Origin: SIG452 sp045638525
Lineage (GTDB): Bacteria > Bacillota > Clostridia > UMGS1840
Direction: 5' to 3'
Assembly (NCBI GenBank): GCA_045638525.1
Contig: JAZUBQ010000005.1
Span: forward strand, 124,001 to 188,000
DNA length: 64,000 nucleotides
Both the position numbers and the translations under genes were made by a program. Below are positions 50,324 to 57,870 of the stretch, in pieces. The notes under the pieces were generated by a model. The model was given only the letters and a program-made list of their open reading frames with translations. It ran no database searches and was not told the origin of the DNA. Within the stretch, counting starts at the first letter, position 1. Each line of letters starts with the position of its first letter.

Positions 50324-50379
50324 ACCGATTTCACCCTTTCTGTTTTTTGGGATATTATTTTTCAAATGATATGATATTT

Positions 50380-50409
50380 ATTATACAATATTATATTGAC
50401 ATCGGTCAA
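50380..50409 (-). promoter_or_regulatory. Promoter of the flippase gene
   Basis: Minus strand: TTGACC (50409-50404), 18-bp spacer, TATAAT (50385-50380). The -35 box lies within the palindrome TTGACATCGGTCAA. Confidence 0.7.
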
Positions 50410-50549
50410 GTTAAAATGCAATTTTTTATGAAAAATCTTTCCTTGGAACCTTTTTTTACATCATACAGTCCAACATAATGTCACTTCAGGAAAATAATTA
50501 AAAACTATAAATTTTTTTAAAGTTTTTCTATAAAATTTCAAAAAAAGTA

Positions 50550-50589
50550 TTGACAAATGAAAAAACATATGTTATCTTATTAATAATAA
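50550..50589 (+). promoter_or_regulatory. Promoter with PerR/Fur-box-like palindrome
   Basis: TTGACA (50550-50555), 17-bp spacer, TATCTT (50573-50578). The perfect 13-base palindrome TTATTAATAATAA (50577-50589) overlaps the -10 box and resembles the Per box (TTATAATNATTATAA), suggesting the regulator represses its own operon. Confidence 0.6.
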
Positions 50590-50618
50590 TTCCTAATAAA
50601 AAAATTGAGGTGATGAAT

Positions 50619-50999
50619 ATGTCAAACACTCCGCGAAGGATGACAAAACAAAAAGCGGCAATTTTAGACTATTTAAAACATTCCACTCATCACCCAGGTG
50701 CAGAAGAAATTTATCAGGATTTAAGAAAAGAACAACCGGATTTAAGCCGAAGCACCGTATACCGAAATTTGTCGCAACTTTCAGAGGATCGATTAATCGA
50801 AAAAATGGGATTGCAAATGGAATGTGACCACTACGATGGTAACCGTTCCCCGCACAATCATTTCATCTGTAAGGTTTGCGGAAAAATCCACGATTGCGGT
50901 AAAGAAGACATTTCGCTGGATGAAGTGGAAAAACTCGGCACCATCGAAACATTCACCGTTTATTTTTACGGTATCTGTCACGAGTGCCAAAAGAAATAA
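50619..50999 (+). CDS. Fur-family regulator, probably PerR-like
   Basis: A 126-residue Fur-family repressor: winged helix KQKAAILDYLKHSTHHPGAE with recognition helix LSRSTVYRNLSQLSE, then a metal-binding dimer domain (HNHFICKVCGKIHDC and CHEC with two CxxC pairs for structural zinc). I chose the ATG at 50619 with GAGGTG six bases upstream. Linkage to rubrerythrin and a BFD-like ferredoxin, and a Per-box-like site in its promoter, favour peroxide sensing (PerR) over iron (Fur) or zinc (Zur); this is inference. Confidence 0.9.
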   Translation: MSNTPRRMTKQKAAILDYLKHSTHHPGAEEIYQDLRKEQPDLSRSTVYRNLSQLSEDRLIEKMGLQMECDHYDGNRSPHNHFICKVCGKIHDCGKEDISLDEVEKLGTIETFTVYFYGICHECQKK

Positions 51000-51124
51000 T
51001 CATTCCCTTTTAAAATTAAAAAAATGTAACAAAGCAAAAAAACAGTGCAATCGCACGAAAACAATATCATTTATGTTATCTGAAAAATCAAAAAATGCCT
51101 AACGGCATATAGGAGGAAAAAATT

Positions 51125-51709
51125 ATGAAAAAATTTGTATGTTCTGTTTGTGGTTATGTTCATGAAGGCGAAGCGGCTCCCGCTAACTGCCCTGTTTGTA
51201 AAGTTCCGGCTGAAAAATTCAATATCATGGAAGCAGATGCTCCGTTAGCAGCTGAACACGAATACGGCGTATATGGAAAAACCGTAAAAAACAATCCTGA
51301 CATTTCCGAAGAAGACAAAAAATATATCTTTGAACAGTTAATGGCAAACTTCACCGGCGAATGTGCTGAAGTTGGTATGTATCTGTGTATGGCAAGAATC
51401 GCACATCGTGAAGGTTATCCTGAAGTTGGTCTGTACTGGGAAAAAGCAGCTTTTGAAGAAGCGGAACACGCTGCAAAATTCGCTGAACTCTTAGGTGAAG
51501 ACTTAGAACCCAATATGAAAGCTACCACCAAAGACAACTTAAAATGGAGAGTTGACTGCGAATACGGCGCAACCAAAGGTAAATTCGACCTTGCCGCTTG
51601 TGCGAAAAAGAATGGTCTGGATGCAATCCATGATACTGTTCACGAAATGGCAAGAGACGAAGCTCGTCATGGCAAAGGCTTAGAAGGTCTGTTAAAAAGA
51701 TATTTTTAA
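51125..51709 (+). CDS. Reverse rubrerythrin (peroxide reductase)
   Basis: A 194-residue diiron protein with the rubredoxin domain first (Cys6, Cys9, Cys22, Cys25), then a four-helix diiron domain with the ligand motifs ECAEVGMYL near residue 78, EEAEHAAKFAELL near residue 111 and ARDEARHGKGLEGLL near the C-terminus. Domain order is reversed relative to ordinary rubrerythrin. The family reduces hydrogen peroxide and oxygen using NADH via rubredoxin reductase and is induced by oxidative stress in Clostridium. A TAGGAGG ribosome site precedes the ATG; a small hairpin sits just upstream of it. Confidence 0.95.
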   Translation: MKKFVCSVCGYVHEGEAAPANCPVCKVPAEKFNIMEADAPLAAEHEYGVYGKTVKNNPDISEEDKKYIFEQLMANFTGECAEVGMYLCMARIAHREGYPEVGLYWEKAAFEEAEHAAKFAELLGEDLEPNMKATTKDNLKWRVDCEYGATKGKFDLAACAKKNGLDAIHDTVHEMARDEARHGKGLEGLLKRYF

Positions 51710-51782
51710 TCAAAACTAACAATCCAACGGGGATTGGGTAACACCTAATCCCCTCCCCAATACATAGAAAGAGGTGTTTCCA

Positions 51783-51980
51783 ATGACTGAAAATTATACC
51801 ATTTGTAACTGCAAACAAGTAACTTATTTTGACATTATGGATGCTTTAGAAAAAAACAACAAATTCAATGACGTTCTGGAAGCTTTTGAAGGCGTACAGA
51901 AAATCACCCACTGCTCAACCGGTTGCGGCGGTTGTTATCAGAAAGTATTGGACGCAATCTCTCAGATTATGACCCCGTAA
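51783..51980 (+). CDS. BFD-like [2Fe-2S]-binding protein
   Basis: A 65-residue bacterioferritin-associated-ferredoxin-like protein. The four cysteines CNCKQV near residue 8 and CSTGCGGC near residue 44 match the C-x-C...C-x2-C pattern of BFD/NirB-type [2Fe-2S] domains. I start at the ATG at 51783 with GAGGTG six bases upstream; a GTG at 51774 lies inside the ribosome site. Third gene of the peroxide-response group, perhaps an electron carrier for rubrerythrin or for iron release (inference). Ends at a strong terminator. Confidence 0.88.
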   Translation: MTENYTICNCKQVTYFDIMDALEKNNKFNDVLEAFEGVQKITHCSTGCGGCYQKVLDAISQIMTP

Positions 51981-51997
51981 TTATTATGATTCCCCTT

Positions 51998-52037
51998 AAT
52001 TGAAAAAGAGGCAGAGAAATCTGCCTCTTTTTCAATT
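51998..52037. terminator. Bidirectional terminator
   Basis: AATTGAAAAAGAGGCAG and CTGCCTCTTTTTCAATT, 17-bp stem, between the convergent ferredoxin and chimeric binding-protein genes. Confidence 0.95.
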
Positions 52038-52058
52038 ATAATTGTTATATGAATCTTA

Positions 52059-53153
52059 TTATCCAAGGTACTTAGCTATAATTTCATCATATCTGCCGTT
52101 TTCTTTGATATTTTTCAGACCTGCGTTAAATTTGTCAACCAGTTCCTGTTTGCTGGTATCAAAAATTGCAAAACCATACTGTGCAGGATCGTTTTCGGTA
52201 CCTTCAACAAATTTCATTTCTAATTCACCGATTTTGATGTTGTATTTTAAAATTGGAGTATCGTCTAAACAAGCGTCAACCTGCCCGAGAATAACTGCCT
52301 GATACATATCAAAAGATAAGTCAAAATCAATCACTTCAAAGCCATACAAATCTTTAATACTTTCTGCATACTGCTTGCTCATAGTACCATTTTTTACTGC
52401 AACTTTTTTACCTATAACATCAGCAAATCCAGCGATATTGGAATCTTTTGCAACTGCCATACCCTGGGTTGCATCATAGTAACATTCGGAAAAAATCCAT
52501 CCGTTTTCTTGTCTTGCTTCGGTGATAGATGCACCTGCAATCATACCGTCAGCCTGACCAGCCTGACAAGCTGCGATTGCCGCATCCCAACCAATGTACT
52601 GCAGATCATAGGTGAATCCCTGATCTTCAGCGATTGCTGCTAAAATATCCATGTCGATACCAACGATGTTACCATCGGCATCCTGGAATTCAAAGGGCCT
52701 GAAGCCTTTATCGGTCGCAATTACATAATTATTAGTTGCTTCGATAAATACAGTCTTATTATTCCCATCCCATTCAACATTCAAATTAAATGCTTCAGAA
52801 ATCGCTCTGACAGGCACAAGTGTTCTACCACCAACTAAACAAGCTGGACTATCAAGAACAACACCTTTACCATTTACATACATTAATGAGTGATTTATAG
52901 TTAGAATAATTGTTGTATTATCTTTTGTAGATGTTACTGTTTGAGTAGCACCGTCCCACTCAACCGTTGCATCAAGCGCTTCAAATATTGCTCTTAACGG
53001 AACCATCGTCCTGTCATTGATAATTTGAGGTTGTACATCAAATTTAATCAATTCTCCATCCAAACGCACTTTGATAGTATCGTTTGCCAAAGTAGGTATT
53101 GCAAAAGAAACCGCTATTAACATTACTAAAATAAAACACAATATTTTTCTCAT
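52059..53153 (-). CDS. Chimeric secreted protein: copper-amine-oxidase-N repeats fused to an amino acid-binding domain
   Basis: A 364-residue exported protein. Signal MRKILCFILVMLIAVSFAIP ends without a lipobox. Residues about 25-145 are two copper amine oxidase N-terminal (CuAO-N1) units with the diagnostic DRTMVPLRAIFEALDATVEW and GRTLVPVRAISEAFNLNVEW. Residues 146-364 are a family 3 solute-binding domain about 90 percent identical, by eye, to the lipoprotein at 24286-25050, with long identical DNA stretches. The ATG at 53153 has AAGGAG six bases upstream. No permease or ATPase genes are nearby, so it may feed the ABC transporter at 22795 or act as a wall-held sensor. A recent duplication plus domain capture. 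Confidence 0.88.
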   Translation of the reverse strand: MRKILCFILVMLIAVSFAIPTLANDTIKVRLDGELIKFDVQPQIINDRTMVPLRAIFEALDATVEWDGATQTVTSTKDNTTIILTINHSLMYVNGKGVVLDSPACLVGGRTLVPVRAISEAFNLNVEWDGNNKTVFIEATNNYVIATDKGFRPFEFQDADGNIVGIDMDILAAIAEDQGFTYDLQYIGWDAAIAACQAGQADGMIAGASITEARQENGWIFSECYYDATQGMAVAKDSNIAGFADVIGKKVAVKNGTMSKQYAESIKDLYGFEVIDFDLSFDMYQAVILGQVDACLDDTPILKYNIKIGELEMKFVEGTENDPAQYGFAIFDTSKQELVDKFNAGLKNIKENGRYDEIIAKYLG

Positions 53154-53189
53154 ATAATTCTCCTTTTTCAAATACAAATGATAGTGATT

Positions 53190-53296
53190 TTAGAATTTTA
53201 AATATCTACCAATTTCTTCGGTTGCCATTGTACCTGCAATACTCATATCAACCACACTGCTGAAACTTGTATCAGATGCATATTGGATGCCATATC
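53190..53296 (-). pseudogene. C-terminal gene relic
   Basis: An open minus-strand stretch of about 35 codons ending in TAA (53190) reads YGIQYASDTSFSSVVDMSIA and GTMATEEIGRYLKF; its composition looks genuinely coding. It starts after an in-frame TGA and has no start codon, so it is most likely the surviving tail of a lost gene between the chimera and the lipoprotein. Family not recognised. Confidence 0.4.
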
Positions 53297-53389
53297 AATC
53301 CGAATCTGTTTTTTCAGTTACCACCACTTACATTTAGCTTATGTTCTCATAGACAAATTGAATTCACAGGCGATTGCTCGTCTACTGAT

Positions 53390-54448
53390 TTATTTGACTT
53401 TATAGGTATAAGTGTTTCGATCAATGGTAAAAGTGATGTCAACAGAGTTGTTGCTAGTTTTCACTTCCTCGGGTACTTCAAAAAGATAATGAACATATTC
53501 TGTGTCAAGTGGAGCAATACTCGTAATATTAGAATACGTAAAATCGGAACGACTATCTTTTTCAATCATAGAAAAACCTTGATATTCATATTTATCCGCA
53601 TACTTTAAATTGGCGGAGATTACATCATCCGCTCCGACATTCTTACCACCTGTATTTTTATATGCAAAACAAATATCCACAAAAACCTTTCCGTCATCTG
53701 CTTCATAGTGAGAATACCAATTATCAGGTTGAGGTGGAACAACATCATTTGTAATATCAGAATAGTCAATAAAAAATTCAGCATTTTTTGTAACAACAAC
53801 TTCTTTTAATACAACATCTCCCGAGGTTTTTCCAGGTTGTTTGTTTGAGTTATCAATTGTTGATCCATTTCCCTCTCGAACAATAATTTTGTACTTATCC
53901 ACCCCTATATTCATTTTCAATATAAGTTCATTTTCTGACTTTTCCACTTCTTCGGGCACTTCAAAAAGGTAATGAATGTATTCAGTACTAAGAGGAGCAA
54001 TGCTCGTAATATTAGAATATGTAAAATCGGAACGGCTATCTTTTTCAATCATCGAAAAACCTGCATATTCATATTGGTCACTGTAAATCAACTCGCATGA
54101 CATTATGTCATCCGCTCCTATGTTTTTTGAATTAGTGTTTTTATATGCAACACACAAATCCACAAAAACTTTTCCATCATCTGCCTCATAGTGGGAATAC
54201 CAACTATCAGCTTGAGGTGGGACAACATCATTTGTAATATCAACATAGTCAACGTAAAACTCACATTCATCTGTAGTTACTTTTTCTCCAATTTTTAAAA
54301 TAGGAGTATTATCAATAATAGTAGTGGTATCATTGTTATTCATTGCATTAGTATTGTTTGTGTCATTATTCAAATCTATTGTTAGATTGCACGCTACAAA
54401 CGATGAACACATCACAACAAGCAAAATCAATACAATAATCTTTTTCAT
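53390..54448 (-). CDS. Lipoprotein with duplicated domain
   Basis: A 352-residue lipoprotein: signal MKKIIVLILLVVMCSSF and lipobox VAC (Cys20), then an Asn/Thr-rich spacer. Two copies of one domain follow (about 45-190 and 215-350), each carrying EFYVDYVDITNDVVPPQ-like and WYSHYEADDGKVFVD sequences and GFSMIEKDSRSDFTYSNITS, nearly identical between copies. The fold is probably an immunoglobulin-like beta-sandwich (DUF4352-type), function unknown. GAGGGGG precedes the ATG. The near identity of the copies indicates a recent internal duplication. Confidence 0.82.
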   Translation of the reverse strand: MKKIIVLILLVVMCSSFVACNLTIDLNNDTNNTNAMNNNDTTTIIDNTPILKIGEKVTTDECEFYVDYVDITNDVVPPQADSWYSHYEADDGKVFVDLCVAYKNTNSKNIGADDIMSCELIYSDQYEYAGFSMIEKDSRSDFTYSNITSIAPLSTEYIHYLFEVPEEVEKSENELILKMNIGVDKYKIIVREGNGSTIDNSNKQPGKTSGDVVLKEVVVTKNAEFFIDYSDITNDVVPPQPDNWYSHYEADDGKVFVDICFAYKNTGGKNVGADDVISANLKYADKYEYQGFSMIEKDSRSDFTYSNITSIAPLDTEYVHYLFEVPEEVKTSNNSVDITFTIDRNTYTYKVK

Positions 54449-54507
54449 AGTAATGCCCCCTCTTTTAGTTTCTCGAATATTTTAGTATCCTAATTTTTAC
54501 TATATAA

Positions 54508-54551
54508 GTTAGACACATCATTTAAGAAAAACTCAAAATGATGTGTCCAAC
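54508..54551. repeat. 16-bp inverted repeat, also half-copied at 54867
   Basis: GTTAGACACATCATTT (54508-54523) and AAATGATGTGTCCAAC (54536-54551) pair over 16 bases with one G-U. The first 14 bases recur in direct orientation at 54867-54880, so the gene relic at 54675 is bounded by copies. Confidence 0.6.
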
Positions 54552-54674
54552 ACTAAAACATATTTAAAACTGCTATAAATTGCCGTAGATTGTGCTTTTA
54601 AAAAAACGAGCTATATATGCTATATGCGAAGTTTTTTTAAAAAGTGCAAGATGCGGTGATTTTAGCGGGTTTTC

Positions 54675-54824
54675 TTATTTGCTTGCTTCTTCGATTGCTA
54701 CTGCAACAGCAACAGACATACCAACCATGGGGTTGTTACCTGCGCCGATTAAGCCCATCATTTCAACGTGAGCCGGAACAGAGGAAGAACCTGCGAACTG
54801 AGCGTCGGAGTGAAAACCTTGATT
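54675..54824 (-). pseudogene. Fragment of a GGGtGRT-type protein gene
   Basis: Forty-nine codons ending TAA (54675) encode NQGFHSDAQFAGSSSVPAHV, then EMMGLIGAGNNPMVGMSVAV and AVAIEEASK. This matches from memory the C-terminus of the conserved GGGtGRT protein of Clostridia. In-frame TGA codons and a CTTGAT/ATCAAG hairpin lie directly upstream, and no N-terminal part is present, so it is a truncated relic. It lies between two GTTAGACACATCAT copies. Confidence 0.55.
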
Positions 54825-54866
54825 TCATCAAGGTTTTCGGGGGATTTCCTTGTTTCAAAATGCTAT

Positions 54867-54880
54867 GTTAGACACATCAT
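54867..54880 (+). repeat. 14-bp direct repeat copy
   Basis: GTTAGACACATCAT, identical to 54508-54521; followed by a short ACACAT/ATGTGT hairpin. Possible footprint of a recombination or insertion event. Confidence 0.45.
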
Positions 54881-55014
54881 AAATGTGTATCTACGCACAC
54901 ATTATAGCACTTTCTTTTCCTTTTGTCAAACCCCATTTTGAATCAAATTTGATAGAACTTTTATTCAACTTTTTAATAAGAAATTAACATCTTTTTAACG
55001 TCTTATTTTTAACT

Positions 55015-56130
55015 TTAATACATCTCTCTTACCTTATCAAGGTAAGAGGCAAATTCTTCTCTTACTTCTGGCGGTGAAACAATCTGAACTCTTTTGCCAA
55101 AGCCCAACAACCAACCAAAAAATTGGTCGCTCACTTCCACTTTTGCCGTAGCGGTGAAATGACGTTCATCCACTTTGGTATAAATAACATCTTGTTTGCC
55201 GAAACGGTCAATAGCGGTATCCAACAGAGGATTGATAAAACGTAGGGTGATACGTTTTTCTTCACCGCTATGCATAGAAAAGATCTTTTTGGTGTAGGAT
55301 TTCAAATCAATTTTCTGAAATTCTTGTTCCCCTGCCCTTTCTTCTCCGGTTCTCTCAACTGATTTCATCCGGTCAACTCGATAATGAATGAATTTCTGTT
55401 TCTTATCATCAAAAGCAAGTAAATAGTAATTGCCGTCGTTGATTAAAAGCGCATAAGGGCTGACTACATAGGATTCGCCATGTCGGCGTTCCACTTGCTT
55501 TTTCGTGTCGCTGATTGAATGATACAGATATTTGAAACTGATTTTTTCGGGGATGTGTTTTTCACCGTCTATTTCTTTGCTCATGGCTTCGTTGATGGTG
55601 GCAACGTTCAGTAAAATTTCACTATTATTTGCTCTTACTCTATCTACCAGAAGAACATCGTGTTTGATTGTATCTGCCTGCTTATCGTTCACAAACTCAC
55701 ACAAAATATCCACTAAAAACTCTGTTTGTGATTTACTAAGAAACTTAGCGGCATAAACGCACTCTGCCAACAGACGAACATCATTGATATCGTAATTTCG
55801 GGGACGTGCATAAAACCCTTTTTTAGATTTATTGTAAAGAATCAACTTTTCATCATCATAGTCATCTTCTTCAAGAATTTCTTCCGCTTTCGCTATGTCA
55901 CACCTCTGCTCTAACATAATAATCGCTTTGTTGATTTCCTCAATATCTCGATAAATGGAACGCCGTTCGGCATATATTCCGTAATCTGCTGACAAAACTG
56001 CCACCAGTTTATCTGCTGTCATTGGATTATTTTCATCGGTATGTTTAAACAGGTGTTTCATCACAAGATATGGTTTCATCTTCTGGTGATTCTGCTTGCC
56101 ATGATGCTTATTCGGATTTTTCTTTGCCAT
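55015..56130 (-). CDS. WYL-domain transcriptional regulator
   Basis: A 371-residue regulator. The N-terminal winged helix includes KMKPYLVMKHLFKHTDENN, TADKLVAVLSADYGIYAERR and SIYRDIEEINKA. The WYL domain (about 210-290) has YVVSPYALLINDGNYYLLAF and KFIHYRVDRMKSVE, and a C-terminal extension (WCX-like) ends near FASYLDKVREMY. The ATG at 56130 has AGGGGTG six bases upstream. It is transcribed divergently from hsdM, the arrangement seen for WYL repressors that guard defence operons (BrxR/CapW group), and a perfect inverted repeat lies between them. Nucleotide-type ligand sensing is the family expectation, not shown here. Confidence 0.9.
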   Translation of the reverse strand: MAKKNPNKHHGKQNHQKMKPYLVMKHLFKHTDENNPMTADKLVAVLSADYGIYAERRSIYRDIEEINKAIIMLEQRCDIAKAEEILEEDDYDDEKLILYNKSKKGFYARPRNYDINDVRLLAECVYAAKFLSKSQTEFLVDILCEFVNDKQADTIKHDVLLVDRVRANNSEILLNVATINEAMSKEIDGEKHIPEKISFKYLYHSISDTKKQVERRHGESYVVSPYALLINDGNYYLLAFDDKKQKFIHYRVDRMKSVERTGEERAGEQEFQKIDLKSYTKKIFSMHSGEEKRITLRFINPLLDTAIDRFGKQDVIYTKVDERHFTATAKVEVSDQFFGWLLGFGKRVQIVSPPEVREEFASYLDKVREMY

Positions 56131-56205
56131 AATATCACCCCTAAAAGACATTATATCACACAATCAATCAAATTTCTACCAATAAACCGTAATTTTACAA
56201 TAATA

Positions 56206-56231
56206 TTTCAAATTTCCAAAATAATTTGAAA
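56206..56231. promoter_or_regulatory. Inverted repeat, candidate WYL-regulator operator
   Basis: TTTCAAAT (56206-56213) and ATTTGAAA (56224-56231) are perfect complements 10 bases apart, ending three bases before the hsdM -35 box; a further TTTCAAA lies in the promoter spacer. Confidence 0.5.
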
Positions 56232-56234
56232 CTA

Positions 56235-56263
56235 TTGCAGGATTTCAAAAACCATGCTATAAT
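56235..56263 (+). promoter_or_regulatory. Promoter of the hsdMSR operon
   Basis: TTGCAG (56235-56240), 17-bp spacer, TATAAT (56258-56263), 45 bases before hsdM. Confidence 0.75.
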
Positions 56264-56308
56264 AAAATTAGTTTTTTATATCATTTTCAAAAAACGGAGG
56301 CTAAGAAA

Positions 56309-57868
56309 ATGTCTGATATCAAAAAAGAGCAAGAAAGAGCGGACTTACATCGTGCCATCTGGGCAATCGCTGATGATTTGCGCGGTGCTGTTGATGGTTG
56401 GGATTTTAAGAGTTATGTTCTGGGAGCTATGTTCTATCGGTACATTTCCGAAAACTTTACTGCCTACATCAATGCAGGTGAGATCGAAGCTGGTAACAAT
56501 TCCTTTGATTATGCCAAAATGGCAGATAGCGAAGCAAAAGAAGCAAGAGCCGGTTTGATTCAGGAAAAGGGATTTTTTATTCTTCCCAGCGAACTGTTTT
56601 GCAACGTTCAAGCCAATGCCGCTATGGATGAAAACTTAAATGAAACCTTAGAACGAGTTTTCAATCATATTGAAGATAGTGCAAAAGGCAGCGAAGCAGA
56701 AGTTGATTTTGCCGGTCTGTTCGATGATTTCGATGTAAATAGCAATAAGCTGGGTAGCACAGTTGCCAAAAGAAATGAAAGACTTGCTAAAATTCTTAGC
56801 GGCGTTGCTAATATGAAACTCGCATACAAAGATAATGCCATTGATGCCTTTGGTGATGCTTACGAATATCTTATGACAATGTATGCCTCCAATGCAGGAA
56901 AATCCGGTGGCGAATTTTTCACTCCCTCTGATGTGTCGGAACTACTCACCAGACTTGGAACAGTTGGAAAAACTGAAGTGAATAAAGTTTACGACCCTGC
57001 TTGCGGCTCCGGCTCTTTACTTCTGAAGGCTCAAAGCGTTTTGGGAAAAGATGCTGTCCGTCAAGGCTATTTCGGACAGGAAATCAATATCACTACCTAC
57101 AACCTTTGCAGAATCAACATGTTCTTGCACGATGTCAGCTTTGATAAGTTTGATATTGCCTGTGAAGATACCTTACTTAATCCGGCGCATTGGGATGATG
57201 AACCCTTTGAACTGATCGTCTCAAATCCCCCTTACTCTATCAAGTGGGTGGGTGATGACGATGCAACGCTTATCAATGACCCTCGTTTTGCCCCTGCCGG
57301 CGTTCTTGCTCCAAAAAGCAAAGCAGACCTTGCCTTTATTATGCACAGCCTTTCCTGGCTTGCTCCGAATGGTACCGCTGCTATCGTTTGTTTCCCGGGT
57401 ATTATGTATCGTGGCGGTGCAGAACAAAAAATCAGAAAATATCTGATTGATAATAACTTTGTTGATTGTGTGATTCAACTGCCCAGCAACCTGTTTTTTG
57501 GTACTTCTATTGCTACCTGTATTATGGTGTTAAAAAAAGGAAAATCAGATAATAACACTCTGTTTATTGATGCAACGAAAGAATGTATCAAAGTGACAAA
57601 TAATAACAAATTGACCCCCGAGAATCTTGATAACATTGTGAATGAATACGCAAGCCGTGAAGATAAGGAATATTTTGCCCGTCTGGTATCTTACGATGAA
57701 ATCAAGGAGAATGGATATAATCTGTCTGTCAGCACCTATGTCGAACAGGAGGACACAAGAGAAGTTATTGATATAAAAGAACTGAATCGTGAAATAAGTG
57801 GGATTGTTGCTCGTGAGCAGGTACTTCGTGATGAGATTGAAAAAATCATTGCAGAGATAGGAGAATAA
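56309..57868 (+). CDS. hsdM: Type I restriction-modification methyltransferase subunit
   Basis: A 519-residue N6-adenine methyltransferase. The N-terminal helical domain begins RADLHRAIWAIADDLRG. The SAM-binding motif I DPACGSGSLLLKAQ lies near residue 228 after GGEFFTPSDVSELL, and catalytic motif IV NPPYS near residue 306. A C-terminal coiled region (REQVLRDEIEKIIAEIGE) contacts HsdS. Acts as the HsdM2S methylase that protects host DNA. First gene of the operon, GGAGG before the ATG, two bases from hsdS. Sequence is of the type IC (EcoR124-like) kind. Confidence 0.97.
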   Translation: MSDIKKEQERADLHRAIWAIADDLRGAVDGWDFKSYVLGAMFYRYISENFTAYINAGEIEAGNNSFDYAKMADSEAKEARAGLIQEKGFFILPSELFCNVQANAAMDENLNETLERVFNHIEDSAKGSEAEVDFAGLFDDFDVNSNKLGSTVAKRNERLAKILSGVANMKLAYKDNAIDAFGDAYEYLMTMYASNAGKSGGEFFTPSDVSELLTRLGTVGKTEVNKVYDPACGSGSLLLKAQSVLGKDAVRQGYFGQEINITTYNLCRINMFLHDVSFDKFDIACEDTLLNPAHWDDEPFELIVSNPPYSIKWVGDDDATLINDPRFAPAGVLAPKSKADLAFIMHSLSWLAPNGTAAIVCFPGIMYRGGAEQKIRKYLIDNNFVDCVIQLPSNLFFGTSIATCIMVLKKGKSDNNTLFIDATKECIKVTNNNKLTPENLDNIVNEYASREDKEYFARLVSYDEIKENGYNLSVSTYVEQEDTREVIDIKELNREISGIVAREQVLRDEIEKIIAEIGE

Positions 57869-57870
57869 TC

